From Pseudomonadota bacterium (GTDB taxonomy: Bacteria > Pseudomonadota > Alphaproteobacteria > Rhizobiales > Hyphomicrobiaceae), in assembly GCA_021813195.1 (NCBI GenBank), contig JAKALI010000027.1, forward strand, positions 1 to 17,884: 17,884 nucleotides of DNA, read 5' to 3'. The notes beneath the pieces are model-generated. The model made no database searches. It was not told the origin of the DNA and saw only the letters and a list, made by a program, of their open reading frames with translations. The position numbers were made by a program, and so were the translations under genes. Below are positions 7,573 through 13,845 of this stretch, one piece after another. How positions within the stretch are numbered: the first letter of the stretch is position 1; each line of letters opens with the position of its first letter.

Positions 7573-7587
7573 TTAGCTCGCCTTTAA
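7573..7587 (+). promoter_or_regulatory. Near-consensus CtrA box upstream of sciP
   Basis: TTAG-N7-TTAA, one mismatch from the CtrA consensus TTAA-N7-TTAA, 49 bases before the sciP ATG. In Caulobacter crescentus sciP transcription is activated by CtrA, so a box here is expected. Direct binding is inference. Confidence 0.5.
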
Positions 7588-7636
7588 GAGGGGCGTGTTA
7601 GCTTTGTTCCATGGTCATCAGGGTGTATCGAGTATC

Positions 7637-7915
7637 ATGACCGAGCAGAACATGAGAGCGCGGGCGCGCTACGTCATTGGTCCCGATGGGGCACCCCTGA
7701 CGGTTGCCGACCTGCCGCCAAAGGAAACCAAGCGTTGGGTGATCCGTCGCAAAGCCGAGGTCGTCGCGGCTGTCCGCGGCGGACTGCTCAGCATCGAGGA
7801 GGCCTGCGACCGGTACAAATTGACGGTCGATGAGTTCCTGTCATGGCAGCGCTCGATCGATAAGCATGGTCTGCCCGGCTTGCGAGCGACCAAGATCCAA
7901 GACTATCGCCGCTGA
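7637..7915 (+). CDS. sciP: CtrA inhibitor SciP (DUF1153 family)
   Basis: SciP is a small helix-turn-helix protein that, in Caulobacter, binds CtrA or its promoter DNA and blocks CtrA-activated transcription in G1. The 92-residue product has the family's hallmarks: YVIGPDGAPLTVADLPP (about 12-28), the basic stretch KRWVIRRKAEVVAAVRGGLLS, and EEACDRYKLTVDEFLSWQRS, which covers the HTH. I chose the ATG at 7637, which gives the usual length and N-terminus; the frame also runs back to 7595. The ribosome binding site is weak. A CtrA box lies 49 bases upstream and a hairpin terminator 41 bases downstream, so it is probably monocistronic. ctrA itself is 2.2 kb away on the same strand. Confidence 0.93.
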   Translation: MTEQNMRARARYVIGPDGAPLTVADLPPKETKRWVIRRKAEVVAAVRGGLLSIEEACDRYKLTVDEFLSWQRSIDKHGLPGLRATKIQDYRR

Positions 7916-7956
7916 CGGTCTGCGAGATCTCCCCCAAAACATCGACAACTTTTCAG

Positions 7957-7990
7957 CGCGTCGTCTCGTTTTAACGGGGCGGCGCGTCTT
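7957..7990 (+). terminator. Candidate terminator of sciP
   Basis: CGCGTCGTCTCG (7957-7968) pairs with CGGGGCGGCGCG (7975-7986) around TTTTAA: 12 pairs including three G-U, followed by TCTTAGTTAT. The G-U pairs form only in the plus-strand transcript, which supports the sciP direction. The U-tract is short. Confidence 0.5.
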
Positions 7991-8088
7991 AGTTATGGGT
8001 CCTCGTCTTCCGACGCGTACCAGCGCATTGGGGGCCGGAGAACCGCTCATCGGCGCCGGCACAAGGCTCAGAAGCCACGCGGCACGTG

Positions 8089-8760
8089 TCAGCGTTGCGC
8101 AGGCTGTGCGGGCTGAACTGCGGCGCGTGCTGCCCCAGGGCCATTCGCGACTGACGCAGCCGCCGCGCTCGACACGCTGGGGGGCGGCGGTCCACATCCT
8201 TCTTCGGACGCAGCCCACCGCCAAACGTCGCTCTGCAGGCGCTCGGCATATGGTTCCGGAAGCTTGAAATTCTGAATATCCAGGCTCGGCCCCTCAGGGC
8301 CCTGCGCAATGGCGACGCGCCAAGCACGAATCGATCGCGGATCCGTCATCTGCTTGTCGCGCACGCGAATGTCGATGACGGCTCCACCGCCTTTGGAAGG
8401 CGGGTCCGCCTCGGCGTGGTAGACATAGTCTGGTTTCAAGGGGCCATTGGCGCCAAACCAGCACGAGAGAATTCCGCGCGCCACCCGGGTATAAATCTCA
8501 GTCGGAGGGCCGACGGGTCGCGCAACGCCCTTTGGAAGTTGGACCGCCGGTAGAATTGCAGCAATCGATGCGCCAGCCTCGGCGGGTGCCCCAGCTTCAT
8601 CGGGCGGGGGAGGCGACTGGGCGGCCCCGGACGGGACCTGCGGGAGGGCGCCCGCGGGTGGCAATGTCAAGGGCGAGGGCCCACCCCCACTCGAACATCC
8701 CGCAAGCGGCAGCGCAGCCAGACCTAGCAGTCCCGCGAGCCGCACGAAAGGGTTTGACAT
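8089..8760 (-). CDS. Predicted outer- or inner-membrane lipoprotein, unknown function
   Basis: The product begins MSNPFVRLAGLLGLAALPLAGC: a short basic n-region, a hydrophobic core and a lipobox LAGC with the acylated cysteine at residue 22, so it is a lipoprotein of the cell envelope. A proline/alanine-rich linker follows (about 30-75), then a compact domain with VGPPTEIYTRVARGILSCWF, DYVYHAEADPPS, GGAVIDIRVRD and DVWRWAASEEGC, and an alanine-rich tail. Two further cysteines, in SCWFG and EEGCG, could form a disulfide. I do not recognise the family. An in-frame ATG at 8775 adds 5 residues; neither start has a good ribosome binding site. It converges on sciP and lies downstream of fliJ on the same strand with a gap of 284 bases. 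Confidence 0.8.
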   Translation of the reverse strand: MSNPFVRLAGLLGLAALPLAGCSSGGGPSPLTLPPAGALPQVPSGAAQSPPPPDEAGAPAEAGASIAAILPAVQLPKGVARPVGPPTEIYTRVARGILSCWFGANGPLKPDYVYHAEADPPSKGGGAVIDIRVRDKQMTDPRSIRAWRVAIAQGPEGPSLDIQNFKLPEPYAERLQSDVWRWAASEEGCGPPPPSVSSAAAASVANGPGAARAAVQPAQPAQR

Positions 8761-9044
8761 CGCGACATTCGCCATCAGCGTTTTTAGCCCAGATGGCAGG
8801 CTGGACGTCGATGGGCACCATGCCCTTAGCCTTACGACTAGCAAAGCCTGCGTCCTCGGGAAGTTGGCCCCCGAATCCAGAGCGTTCTGATTGGCACGGG
8901 ATTGCGGCCAGGGCAAGCCGCAGCCAACGTTCGCGCCGGGGCCGATAATGAACATGGTTCGAGAAGTTCAAGGCCACGCGTGCGGGCAGCCCGAATTAAC
9001 GATCGGCCGCTGATGGTTCGCGTTCAGGGCGGTTGGCGTCCAGC

Positions 9045-9428
9045 TCAGCGGGCAGCGTTCGCAACCGGACGGTCGACACGGCGGCGACCCACCCGATCGA
9101 CGTCGCCGAGGTCGGCAGCGAGATAGCGTTGGAGTTGTTCAGTCGCTATATCCCGCTCGGCAATGGCGCTGTTGAGGCTTTCTCTCAGTTCCTCAGCCGA
9201 AGCGCGTAGCTTTTCTCGGCGGTCGCGGGCGGACCTCGCATACGTCGAATACGCGAAATGAGCGGGGTCCTTGATACCCGTTCGGTCTTCCTCGGCCTGG
9301 ATCTGGCGATCGAGTTCGCTCGAGACGGTTTCGAATTCGCGGATCATCCGCTCCATCTCTTCAACCTTGCGCGTCTTTTCGTCGACCTCGAATTGCTTGA
9401 GGCGAAGCGCGGTCTCGCGTGGCTTCAT
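9045..9428 (-). CDS. fliJ: Flagellar export protein FliJ-like
   Basis: FliJ is the small coiled-coil stalk protein of the flagellar type III export ATPase, working with FliI and FliH at the cytoplasmic base of the flagellum. The 127-residue product is almost entirely charged alpha helix and coiled coil: RETALRLKQFEVDEKTRKVEEM at the start, then EELRESLNSAIAERDIATEQLQRY. Length and pattern match FliJ of Rhizobiales; the assignment rests also on its position divergent from ctrA. The ATG at 9428 follows AAGGGG; the frame extends upstream to 9476. A CtrA-box promoter candidate is 160-200 bases upstream. FliI, its usual neighbour, is not in this window: the next gene on this strand is a lipoprotein. 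Confidence 0.75.
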   Translation of the reverse strand: MKPRETALRLKQFEVDEKTRKVEEMERMIREFETVSSELDRQIQAEEDRTGIKDPAHFAYSTYARSARDRREKLRASAEELRESLNSAIAERDIATEQLQRYLAADLGDVDRVGRRRVDRPVANAAR

Positions 9429-10164
9429 CGTTCGATACCCCTTACACACTCGAACTTCGGCAACTCTGACAACCAAGATCCGTGCCAGTTCGCCAGCGTT
9501 ACATCACCAGACTGGAGTGACCGCCCCGATCGGCTCGAAGTCCAGACCCATTTCCGCCTAATGACGGCAAAGGGCAGCTGGTCAACCTTACCTATTACAG
9601 GTAGCATATGCCAATTAAGTGGCGGTAAAGCAACGAGATGCAAAGGTTTGCTAAAGTTCTGTCGCGCGTGTCGAAAAAAGGCGAATCGGACCCTGTGGAA
9701 AACAGGCGAATTCTGTTAGGCATAGATTCGCGGGTGTTCAAACGGGTCTCACTGCCGTGGAATTCGCGTCGGGCCGGGCAGGGTTCGATCGTGGGGGTTG
9801 AGCGGCAGCATGGGGTTACCGTTCGAGCGATCGGGGTCGAAGGGCGTCTTCAGCCACAATCTGCGAATGTCGCGTTCCGGAACAGTCCGGGCGTTCGAGA
9901 GCGGCTATCCTCGATCCCGGGTCTTGCAGGCTTGGCGGACTGGCCGGGTGTTCGGTCGCCCGTCGAGCTGTTCCCAATCACGATCCGGCCCTGTTGGGGC
10001 AACGATCGGCGCAAGACAAAATTAGGGTTTGTTAACCTGTGGTGGGTAAATTCCTTAAAAGGGATTAGCGCGAAGGCTGCGAATTGGCCCTCACGCCTAG
10101 CGTTCTCTTCATAGATCGGGGCAGGCGACCTGGCGACGGGCAGGGAAGAGAGGAATACAAGACC
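9429..10164. other. Long divergent fliJ/ctrA intergenic region
   Basis: About 736 bases between the two start codons. An open frame at 9638-10114 has no ribosome binding site and no familiar sequence, and I judge it non-coding. Regulatory signs are a CtrA box at 9615-9629, GANTC (CcrM) sites at 9683-9687 and 9725-9729 plus one at 10169-10173 inside ctrA, and TTAACC half-site-like sequence at 10032-10037. Long, multi-promoter leaders are usual for ctrA in this class. Confidence 0.6.
9592..9629 (-). promoter_or_regulatory. CtrA box with -10 element, candidate fliJ promoter
   Basis: On the minus strand TTTA-N7-TTAA (9629-9615) is one mismatch from TTAA-N7-TTAA. A TAATAG (9597-9592) follows after exactly 17 bases, so the box would overlap the -35 as in CtrA-activated promoters. 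Transcription from here would give fliJ a leader of about 155 bases. The box could also serve ctrA autoregulation. Confidence 0.45.
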
Positions 10165-10866
10165 ATGCGAGTCCTTCTGATCGAGGACGACAGTGCAACG
10201 GCGCAAAGCATCGAACTGATGCTGCAGTCCGAAGGCTTCAACGTCTATACCACCGACCTCGGCGAAGAAGGCGCCGATCTCGGCAAGCTATACGATTACG
10301 ACATCATTCTGCTCGATCTGGGCCTACCCGATATGAGCGGCTATGAAGTCTTGAAAACCCTGCGCGTGAGCAAGGTCTCGACGCCCATCCTGATCCTCTC
10401 CGGCATGGCTCACATCGAGGACAAGGTGAAAGGCCTGGGCTTCGGTGCCGATGACTATATGACGAAGCCGTTCCACAAGGACGAGCTCGTGGCTCGGATC
10501 CACGCCATTGTTCGCCGCTCAAAGGGCCACGCCCAGTCGATCATCGAAACCGGCGATTTGAAGGTCAACCTCGACACCAAGACGGTGGAGGCCAACGGCA
10601 TGCGCGTGCATCTGACCGGTAAGGAATATCAGATGCTGGAGCTGCTTTCACTGCGCAAAGGGACGACGCTGACCAAGGAAATGTTCCTGAACCACCTCTA
10701 CGGTGGCATGGACGAGCCGGAGTTGAAGATCATCGACGTCTTCATTTGCAAGCTGCGCAAGAAACTCAAAGACGTCACCGGTGACAAGAACGGCTACATC
10801 GAAACCGTCTGGGGCCGCGGCTACGTGCTGCGCGATCCTGGCGACGAGGGCAGCGTGGCGGCCTAA
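10165..10866 (+). CDS. ctrA: Cell-cycle response regulator CtrA
   Basis: CtrA is the OmpR-family master regulator of the alphaproteobacterial cell cycle; when phosphorylated by the CckA-ChpT relay it activates flagellar, division and DNA-methylation genes. The 233-residue product begins [20 protein letters not shown], identical in pattern to CtrA. The receiver domain carries the acidic pair Glu7-Asp8-Asp9 and the phosphoacceptor Asp51 in [15 protein letters not shown], with Lys in DDYMTKPF. The winged-helix output domain contains [17 protein letters not shown] and [16 protein letters not shown]. The last two residues are Ala-Ala, the ClpXP degradation signal of CtrA. The ATG at 10165 follows AGAGAGGAA at a slightly long spacing. 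A long regulatory region precedes it and a strong terminator follows 39 bases after the stop. Confidence 0.97.
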   Translation: MRVLLIEDDSATAQSIELMLQSEGFNVYTTDLGEEGADLGKLYDYDIILLDLGLPDMSGYEVLKTLRVSKVSTPILILSGMAHIEDKVKGLGFGADDYMTKPFHKDELVARIHAIVRRSKGHAQSIIETGDLKVNLDTKTVEANGMRVHLTGKEYQMLELLSLRKGTTLTKEMFLNHLYGGMDEPELKIIDVFICKLRKKLKDVTGDKNGYIETVWGRGYVLRDPGDEGSVAA

Positions 10867-10905
10867 GCGCTTAGCCCGCGCCTCTTCACCCTACTCGACG
10901 CTTTG

Positions 10906-10942
10906 CCGCTCTGGGACGCCCATCCCAGGGCGGTTTGATTTT
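10906..10942 (+). terminator. Intrinsic terminator of ctrA
   Basis: CCGCTCTGGGA (10906-10916) pairs with TCCCAGGGCGG (10923-10933), 11 pairs with one G-U, loop CGCCCA, followed by TTTGATTTT. It is 39 bases after the ctrA stop and gives the classic hairpin plus U-rich tail in the plus direction. Confidence 0.8.
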
Positions 10943-11010
10943 GGGTCGCCGTCATGGAAGTCGGATCGAGCCGGCGCGGCGGCGCCGTTCGTCGCACGTC
11001 AACGGCAACA

Positions 11011-11040
11011 ATAAGAAAGGGTCGCCCGATGGGGCGACCC
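11011..11040 (-). terminator. Intrinsic terminator of the dehydrogenase / 22-codon ORF transcript
   Basis: On the minus strand GGGTCGCCC (11040-11032) pairs perfectly with GGGCGACCC (11027-11019) around a 4-base loop, followed by TTTCTTAT. The T-rich side appears only in the minus direction. It therefore ends a transcript coming from 11090-12242 and faces the ctrA terminator 76 bases away. Confidence 0.8.
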
Positions 11041-11089
11041 CCGTGAGACGGGCCTCCAGTGCCCGCAATCCCATTTCTGGTCGTACCCA

Positions 11090-11158
11090 TCACCGATGTG
11101 CAACGTACCATCCGAAATTGGATCCAGACACCCGAGCCTCAACGATCTCACTCGACAT
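11090..11158 (-). CDS. Candidate 22-codon ORF with an extreme Shine-Dalgarno sequence
   Basis: The ORF encodes a peptide beginning MSSEIVEARVSGSNFG and ending WYVAHR. Its ATG at 11158 is 7 bases after the core GGAGG of the sequence AAAGGAGGTGATCC. An in-frame TAA stands just before the ribosome binding site, so no longer start exists. It lies about 85 bases after the dehydrogenase stop on the same strand, and the transcript ends at a good terminator 50 bases after its stop. The placement (ribosome site, ORF, terminator) argues for translation. The peptide is slightly basic at its end and has no membrane segment. I do not recognise it. Function unknown; it could be a real microprotein or a translated leader-like element. 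Confidence 0.55.
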   Translation of the reverse strand: MSSEIVEARVSGSNFGWYVAHR

Positions 11159-11174
11159 CGGATCACCTCCTTTC
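11159..11174 (-). promoter_or_regulatory. Ribosome binding site fully complementary to the 16S rRNA 3' tail
   Basis: On the minus strand GAAAGGAGGTGATCC (11174-11160) is the exact complement of the 15-base 16S rRNA tail GGATCACCTCCTTTC. Ordinary sites in this window match 4-6 bases. The ATG of the 22-codon ORF follows at the ideal distance. Read on the plus strand, the same bases mimic the 16S tail. Confidence 0.75.
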
Positions 11175-11243
11175 GGTTATTGACGATGCGCAAAGTCTCG
11201 CACGGTTCGCGCGCGTTGCAAAGGGCGGTCAGCACCTCGCCCC

Positions 11244-12242
11244 TCAAAACATCGCGGGATGGACCTTGTCGGGCGGGGCGTGGCCGTCGAGAAACGCCTT
11301 GATATTGATGATCACTTTCTCGCCCATCTCGATGCGCCCCTCGATCGTCGCCGAGCTCATGTGTGGAAGCGCGACGACGCGGTCGGAGGCAAGCAGCTTG
11401 GGGTTGATCGCTGGTTCGTGCTCGAACACGTCGAGGCCTGCGCCTGCAATCGAACCCGCCTCGATCATGCGGGCGAGTTCGTTCTCATCGATCACCTCGC
11501 CGCGCGCAGTGTTGACGACATAGGCCGTCGGCTTCAACAGCTTAAGCCTGCGGGCTGACAGCAAATGGTAGGTGCCCGGCGTGTGCGGACAGTTCACCGA
11601 AACGATGTCCATACGCATCAGCATCTGGTCGAGGCTTTCCCAGTAGGTCGCCTCCAGCTGCTCTTCGAGAGCCGCCGACACCCGCTTGCGGTTATGATAG
11701 TGGATCTGCAGTCCGAACGCTTTCGCGCGCTGCGCGACCGCTGTGCCGATGCGCCCCATGCCAATGATGCCGAGCCGCTTGCCATAGATGCGGTGACCGA
11801 GCATCCACATCGGCGACCAGCCAGGCCAGTTACCCTTGGCCTCCTTGAGGTAGGCGGCACCCTCTGCCAAGCGGCGTGGAACCGCGAGGATCAGCGCCAT
11901 TGTCATGTCGGCGGTATCCTCAGTCAGCACACCCGGCGTGTTGGTGACGGTGATGGCCCGGTTGCGCGCGGTGTCGAGATCGATGTTGTCGACGCCTGTG
12001 CCGAAGTTTGCGATGAGGCGCAACTGGGGACCCGCCTGGGAAATAATGCTACGATCGATGCGGTCCGTCACCGTGGGCACGAGCACGTCGGCAACCTTCA
12101 CCGCTTCAACCAACTCCGCGTGGGTCATCGGCCGATCGTCGACGTTGAGGCGAGCGTCGAACAATTCACGCATGCGGGTTTCTACGATATCGGGCAGTTT
12201 GCGCGTGACGATGACGATCGGCTTGGCGGACGTGGCGGGCAT
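11244..12242 (-). CDS. D-2-hydroxyacid dehydrogenase (glyoxylate/hydroxypyruvate reductase type)
   Basis: Cytoplasmic NAD(P)H-dependent reductase of the D-isomer-specific 2-hydroxyacid dehydrogenase family. The 332-residue product has the family layout: a catalytic domain split around a Rossmann domain with LGIIGMGRIGTAVAQRAKAFGL (about 157-178), and the catalytic triad Arg247 (VNTARGEVIDE), Glu276 (DVFEHEP) and His294 (LPHMSS). The early LIANFGTGVDNID (77-89) and the length fit the GyaR/GhrB group that reduces glyoxylate or hydroxypyruvate; the exact substrate cannot be read from sequence. I chose the ATG at 12242, which matches the family's N-terminus; the frame continues to 12341. The ribosome binding site is weak (TGGAAAAATCG). 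The 22-codon ORF and a terminator follow on the same strand. Confidence 0.9.
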   Translation of the reverse strand: MPATSAKPIVIVTRKLPDIVETRMRELFDARLNVDDRPMTHAELVEAVKVADVLVPTVTDRIDRSIISQAGPQLRLIANFGTGVDNIDLDTARNRAITVTNTPGVLTEDTADMTMALILAVPRRLAEGAAYLKEAKGNWPGWSPMWMLGHRIYGKRLGIIGMGRIGTAVAQRAKAFGLQIHYHNRKRVSAALEEQLEATYWESLDQMLMRMDIVSVNCPHTPGTYHLLSARRLKLLKPTAYVVNTARGEVIDENELARMIEAGSIAGAGLDVFEHEPAINPKLLASDRVVALPHMSSATIEGRIEMGEKVIINIKAFLDGHAPPDKVHPAMF

Positions 12243-12431
12243 CGATTTTTCCAGGATTGCAGGTGGAGGGTCCTTCTCGTCTAACAGAACGCCGCCCGGA
12301 AGACAAAGCGCGGTCTCAAATCGGACGAGCCGGTGTGCCACAGGTCAGCAAACGCCGACGGCCAACGTCGTCCGCCTTGCGTCTGCCATAGGGCCGTGTT
12401 CAAGGCAGCTGTCTGGCGGGGATGACGTCAC

Positions 12432-13079
12432 GTGAGCAGGCAGGCAAAGAGATCGGTCACGATAGGCTCGGATTCGGGAAGCCGCGTGCTTGGCCGCGGC
12501 AGGGTGAGGCGGCCAGCCGGCCGGTTTCCCCTTTTCGGGGACGTGCTTCAGGTGGTGTTGGCGCTGATGCTCGGCCTGGCTGGCAGCGCGAGCGACGCAG
12601 ACGGGGGGGGCGTCGGGAGAGGCGAAGTCGGTCCGGTCAGCGGCCTGCCGCTTCCCCGCTTCGTCAGCCTCAAGTCGGATGAAGTGAACCTGCGCGCTGG
12701 CCCTGGGCGTGAATATCCCACGCAATGGGTGTTCCGCCGCGCCGGATTGCCGCTCGAAGTACTCAAGGAATTCGATTCCTGGCGCGAAGTGCGGGACGCC
12801 GACGGTGTTACCGGTTGGGTCAACCAGACGCTATTGTCGGGTCGCCGTACGGCCCTCGTCCTGCCTTGGGACGTCAAACCAGACGGCGAAGCCGTCAACG
12901 TCCCGTTACGCGAAAGCGATAGCGACCGGGCGCGCCCTGTGGCCATGGTCGCCGCCGGCGTCATCGCCAATGTTCACACCTGCGACAGCCGCTGGTGCGA
13001 CGTCACCATCGACGGCTATCGTGGCTATATCGAACAGAACCGCCTATGGGGGGTCTACGCGGGCGAAATTGTAAAATGA
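12432..13079 (+). CDS. Exported SH3-domain protein
   Basis: The 215-residue product has a basic N-terminus, a hydrophobic segment at about 38-52 (VLQVVLALMLGLAG) that looks like a long signal peptide or anchor, then a bacterial SH3-like domain: FVSLKSDEVNLRAGPGREYP (about 77-96) through GVTGWVNQTLL, the NLRAGPG motif being the family signature. A second SH3-like stretch follows (about 145-207, EAVNVPLRESDSD to GYRGYIEQNRLWG). Such domains bind peptidoglycan or proteins in the periplasm. The start is a GTG at 12432 and is uncertain. A run of eight G bases at 12603-12610 lies just after the hydrophobic segment. It faces irr tail to tail with 64 bases between, and is divergent from the dehydrogenase. 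Confidence 0.8.
   Translation: MSRQAKRSVTIGSDSGSRVLGRGRVRRPAGRFPLFGDVLQVVLALMLGLAGSASDADGGGVGRGEVGPVSGLPLPRFVSLKSDEVNLRAGPGREYPTQWVFRRAGLPLEVLKEFDSWREVRDADGVTGWVNQTLLSGRRTALVLPWDVKPDGEAVNVPLRESDSDRARPVAMVAAGVIANVHTCDSRWCDVTIDGYRGYIEQNRLWGVYAGEIVK
12603..12610 (+). repeat. Eight-G homopolymer inside the SH3-protein gene
   Basis: GGGGGGGG in the coding region between the signal/anchor segment and the SH3 domain. A one-base slip would separate the export signal from the domain, so the tract could be a phase-variable or sequencing-error-prone site. The frame is intact in this sequence. Confidence 0.6.
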
Positions 13080-13143
13080 TACCGCGATTGGTTGCTGAGA
13101 GCGAGCGCTACGAACGTTCCGCGCCTGATGCGTGGCTCGTCAC

Positions 13144-13581
13144 TCAGCGTGACGGCCTCAAGCGTACCACAACGTCAATGTGACTGATCTCCATGCCGTC
13201 CGGCGGTTTCGGCAGCCCATCGACCCGGATCGAATCACCGTCGATGTCAATCAACTCACCACGATCTTCGATGAAGAAGTGATTGTGATTCGAGACGTTG
13301 GTATCGAAATACGCTTTTGAACCATCGACGGCCAACTCGCGCAACAAGCCCGCTGCCGTGAACTGATGCAGCGAATTGTAGACGGTTGCGAGCGAGACCT
13401 GTTCTCCAGCAGCAATGACCTCGGCATGCAACATCTCTGCGGAGACATGACGATCACCCTGGCCAAACAGGATCGTTGCCAAGAGGACCCGCTGGCGTGT
13501 CGGACGCAAACCAGCTCGACGCAGCCGTTCCACAAGATCGGCTTCCATCACGTTCTGCGTTTGCGGAGTGAGATTATCCAC
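13144..13581 (-). CDS. irr: Iron response regulator Irr (Fur family)
   Basis: Irr is the Fur-superfamily regulator of iron and heme genes in Rhizobiales; it senses heme status instead of free iron. The 145-residue product shows RRAGLRPTRQRVLLATILFGQGDRHVSAEMLHAE, the winged helix with VSLATVYNSLHQF (63-74), GLLRELAVDGSKAYFDTN, and the His-x-His heme-binding motif (His99-Asn-His101) followed by FF. These match Irr rather than Fur or Zur, whose Cys metal sites are absent. The N-terminal Cys-Pro heme regulatory motif of Bradyrhizobium Irr is also absent, as in many other rhizobia. The start is a GTG at 13581; an ATG at 13548 would shorten it by 11 residues. A promoter candidate lies about 80 bases upstream. 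It is divergent from fabA. Confidence 0.92.
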   Translation of the reverse strand: MDNLTPQTQNVMEADLVERLRRAGLRPTRQRVLLATILFGQGDRHVSAEMLHAEVIAAGEQVSLATVYNSLHQFTAAGLLRELAVDGSKAYFDTNVSNHNHFFIEDRGELIDIDGDSIRVDGLPKPPDGMEISHIDVVVRLRPSR

Positions 13582-13661
13582 AGTCTTACCGCTATTCGAC
13601 CAACAAGCCGCCCTCCAGCACGAAGACCGGCGTGGAATGCTGCATGATTTCTGGTGACAGT

Positions 13662-13690
13662 ACTATACGGCGTGCCGACGGCCCCCGCAA
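13662..13690 (-). promoter_or_regulatory. Candidate sigma-70 promoter of irr
   Basis: On the minus strand TTGCGG (13690-13685), a 17-base spacer, and TATAGT (13667-13662). Both hexamers are close to consensus and the spacing is ideal. The leader to the irr GTG would be about 75 bases. No clear iron-control (ICE) palindrome was seen next to it. Confidence 0.5.
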
Positions 13691-13845
13691 GCGAACGCGG
13701 CATCCCGTCTCTATACCCGACCGGCAACCCTCCCGGCTTGACCTGCGCTCAGTTTACCGTTTGAAGGGCGCAGGATCGTAGTGCAGACGCGCGATTGACC
13801 GCCGGCATGTCGGGGTCAGGGCGTTGGCTGAGTAAAGGGGCACCA

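Larger units (their letters stand above)
7120..7636. other. Intergenic region between divergent mnmA and sciP
   Basis: About 517 bases without a credible gene. The short open frames here have no ribosome binding site and no familiar sequence. The right half holds regulatory-looking DNA: an 11-bp imperfect inverted repeat at 7534-7568 and a near-consensus CtrA box at 7573-7587. I see no clear promoter for mnmA. Confidence 0.6.

Noticed and set aside
10022..10035. TTAG-N6-TTAA as a further CtrA box for ctrA
   Set aside because: Spacing is 6 instead of 7 bases, so only the TTAACC half-site is noted.
9638..10114. 158-codon plus-strand open frame upstream of ctrA
   Set aside because: No ribosome binding site, no recognisable sequence, and it overlaps regulatory motifs and an opposite-strand open frame; GC-rich DNA gives such frames by chance.
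11090..11174. Remnant of a 16S rRNA gene on the plus strand
   Set aside because: Only 15 bases match the 16S tail; flanking bases do not continue as rRNA or as the 16S-23S spacer.
13138..13154. 6-bp hairpin CGTCAC/GTGACG between the SH3 gene and irr as a terminator
   Set aside because: Short stem, no T-run, and it overlaps the irr stop codon.
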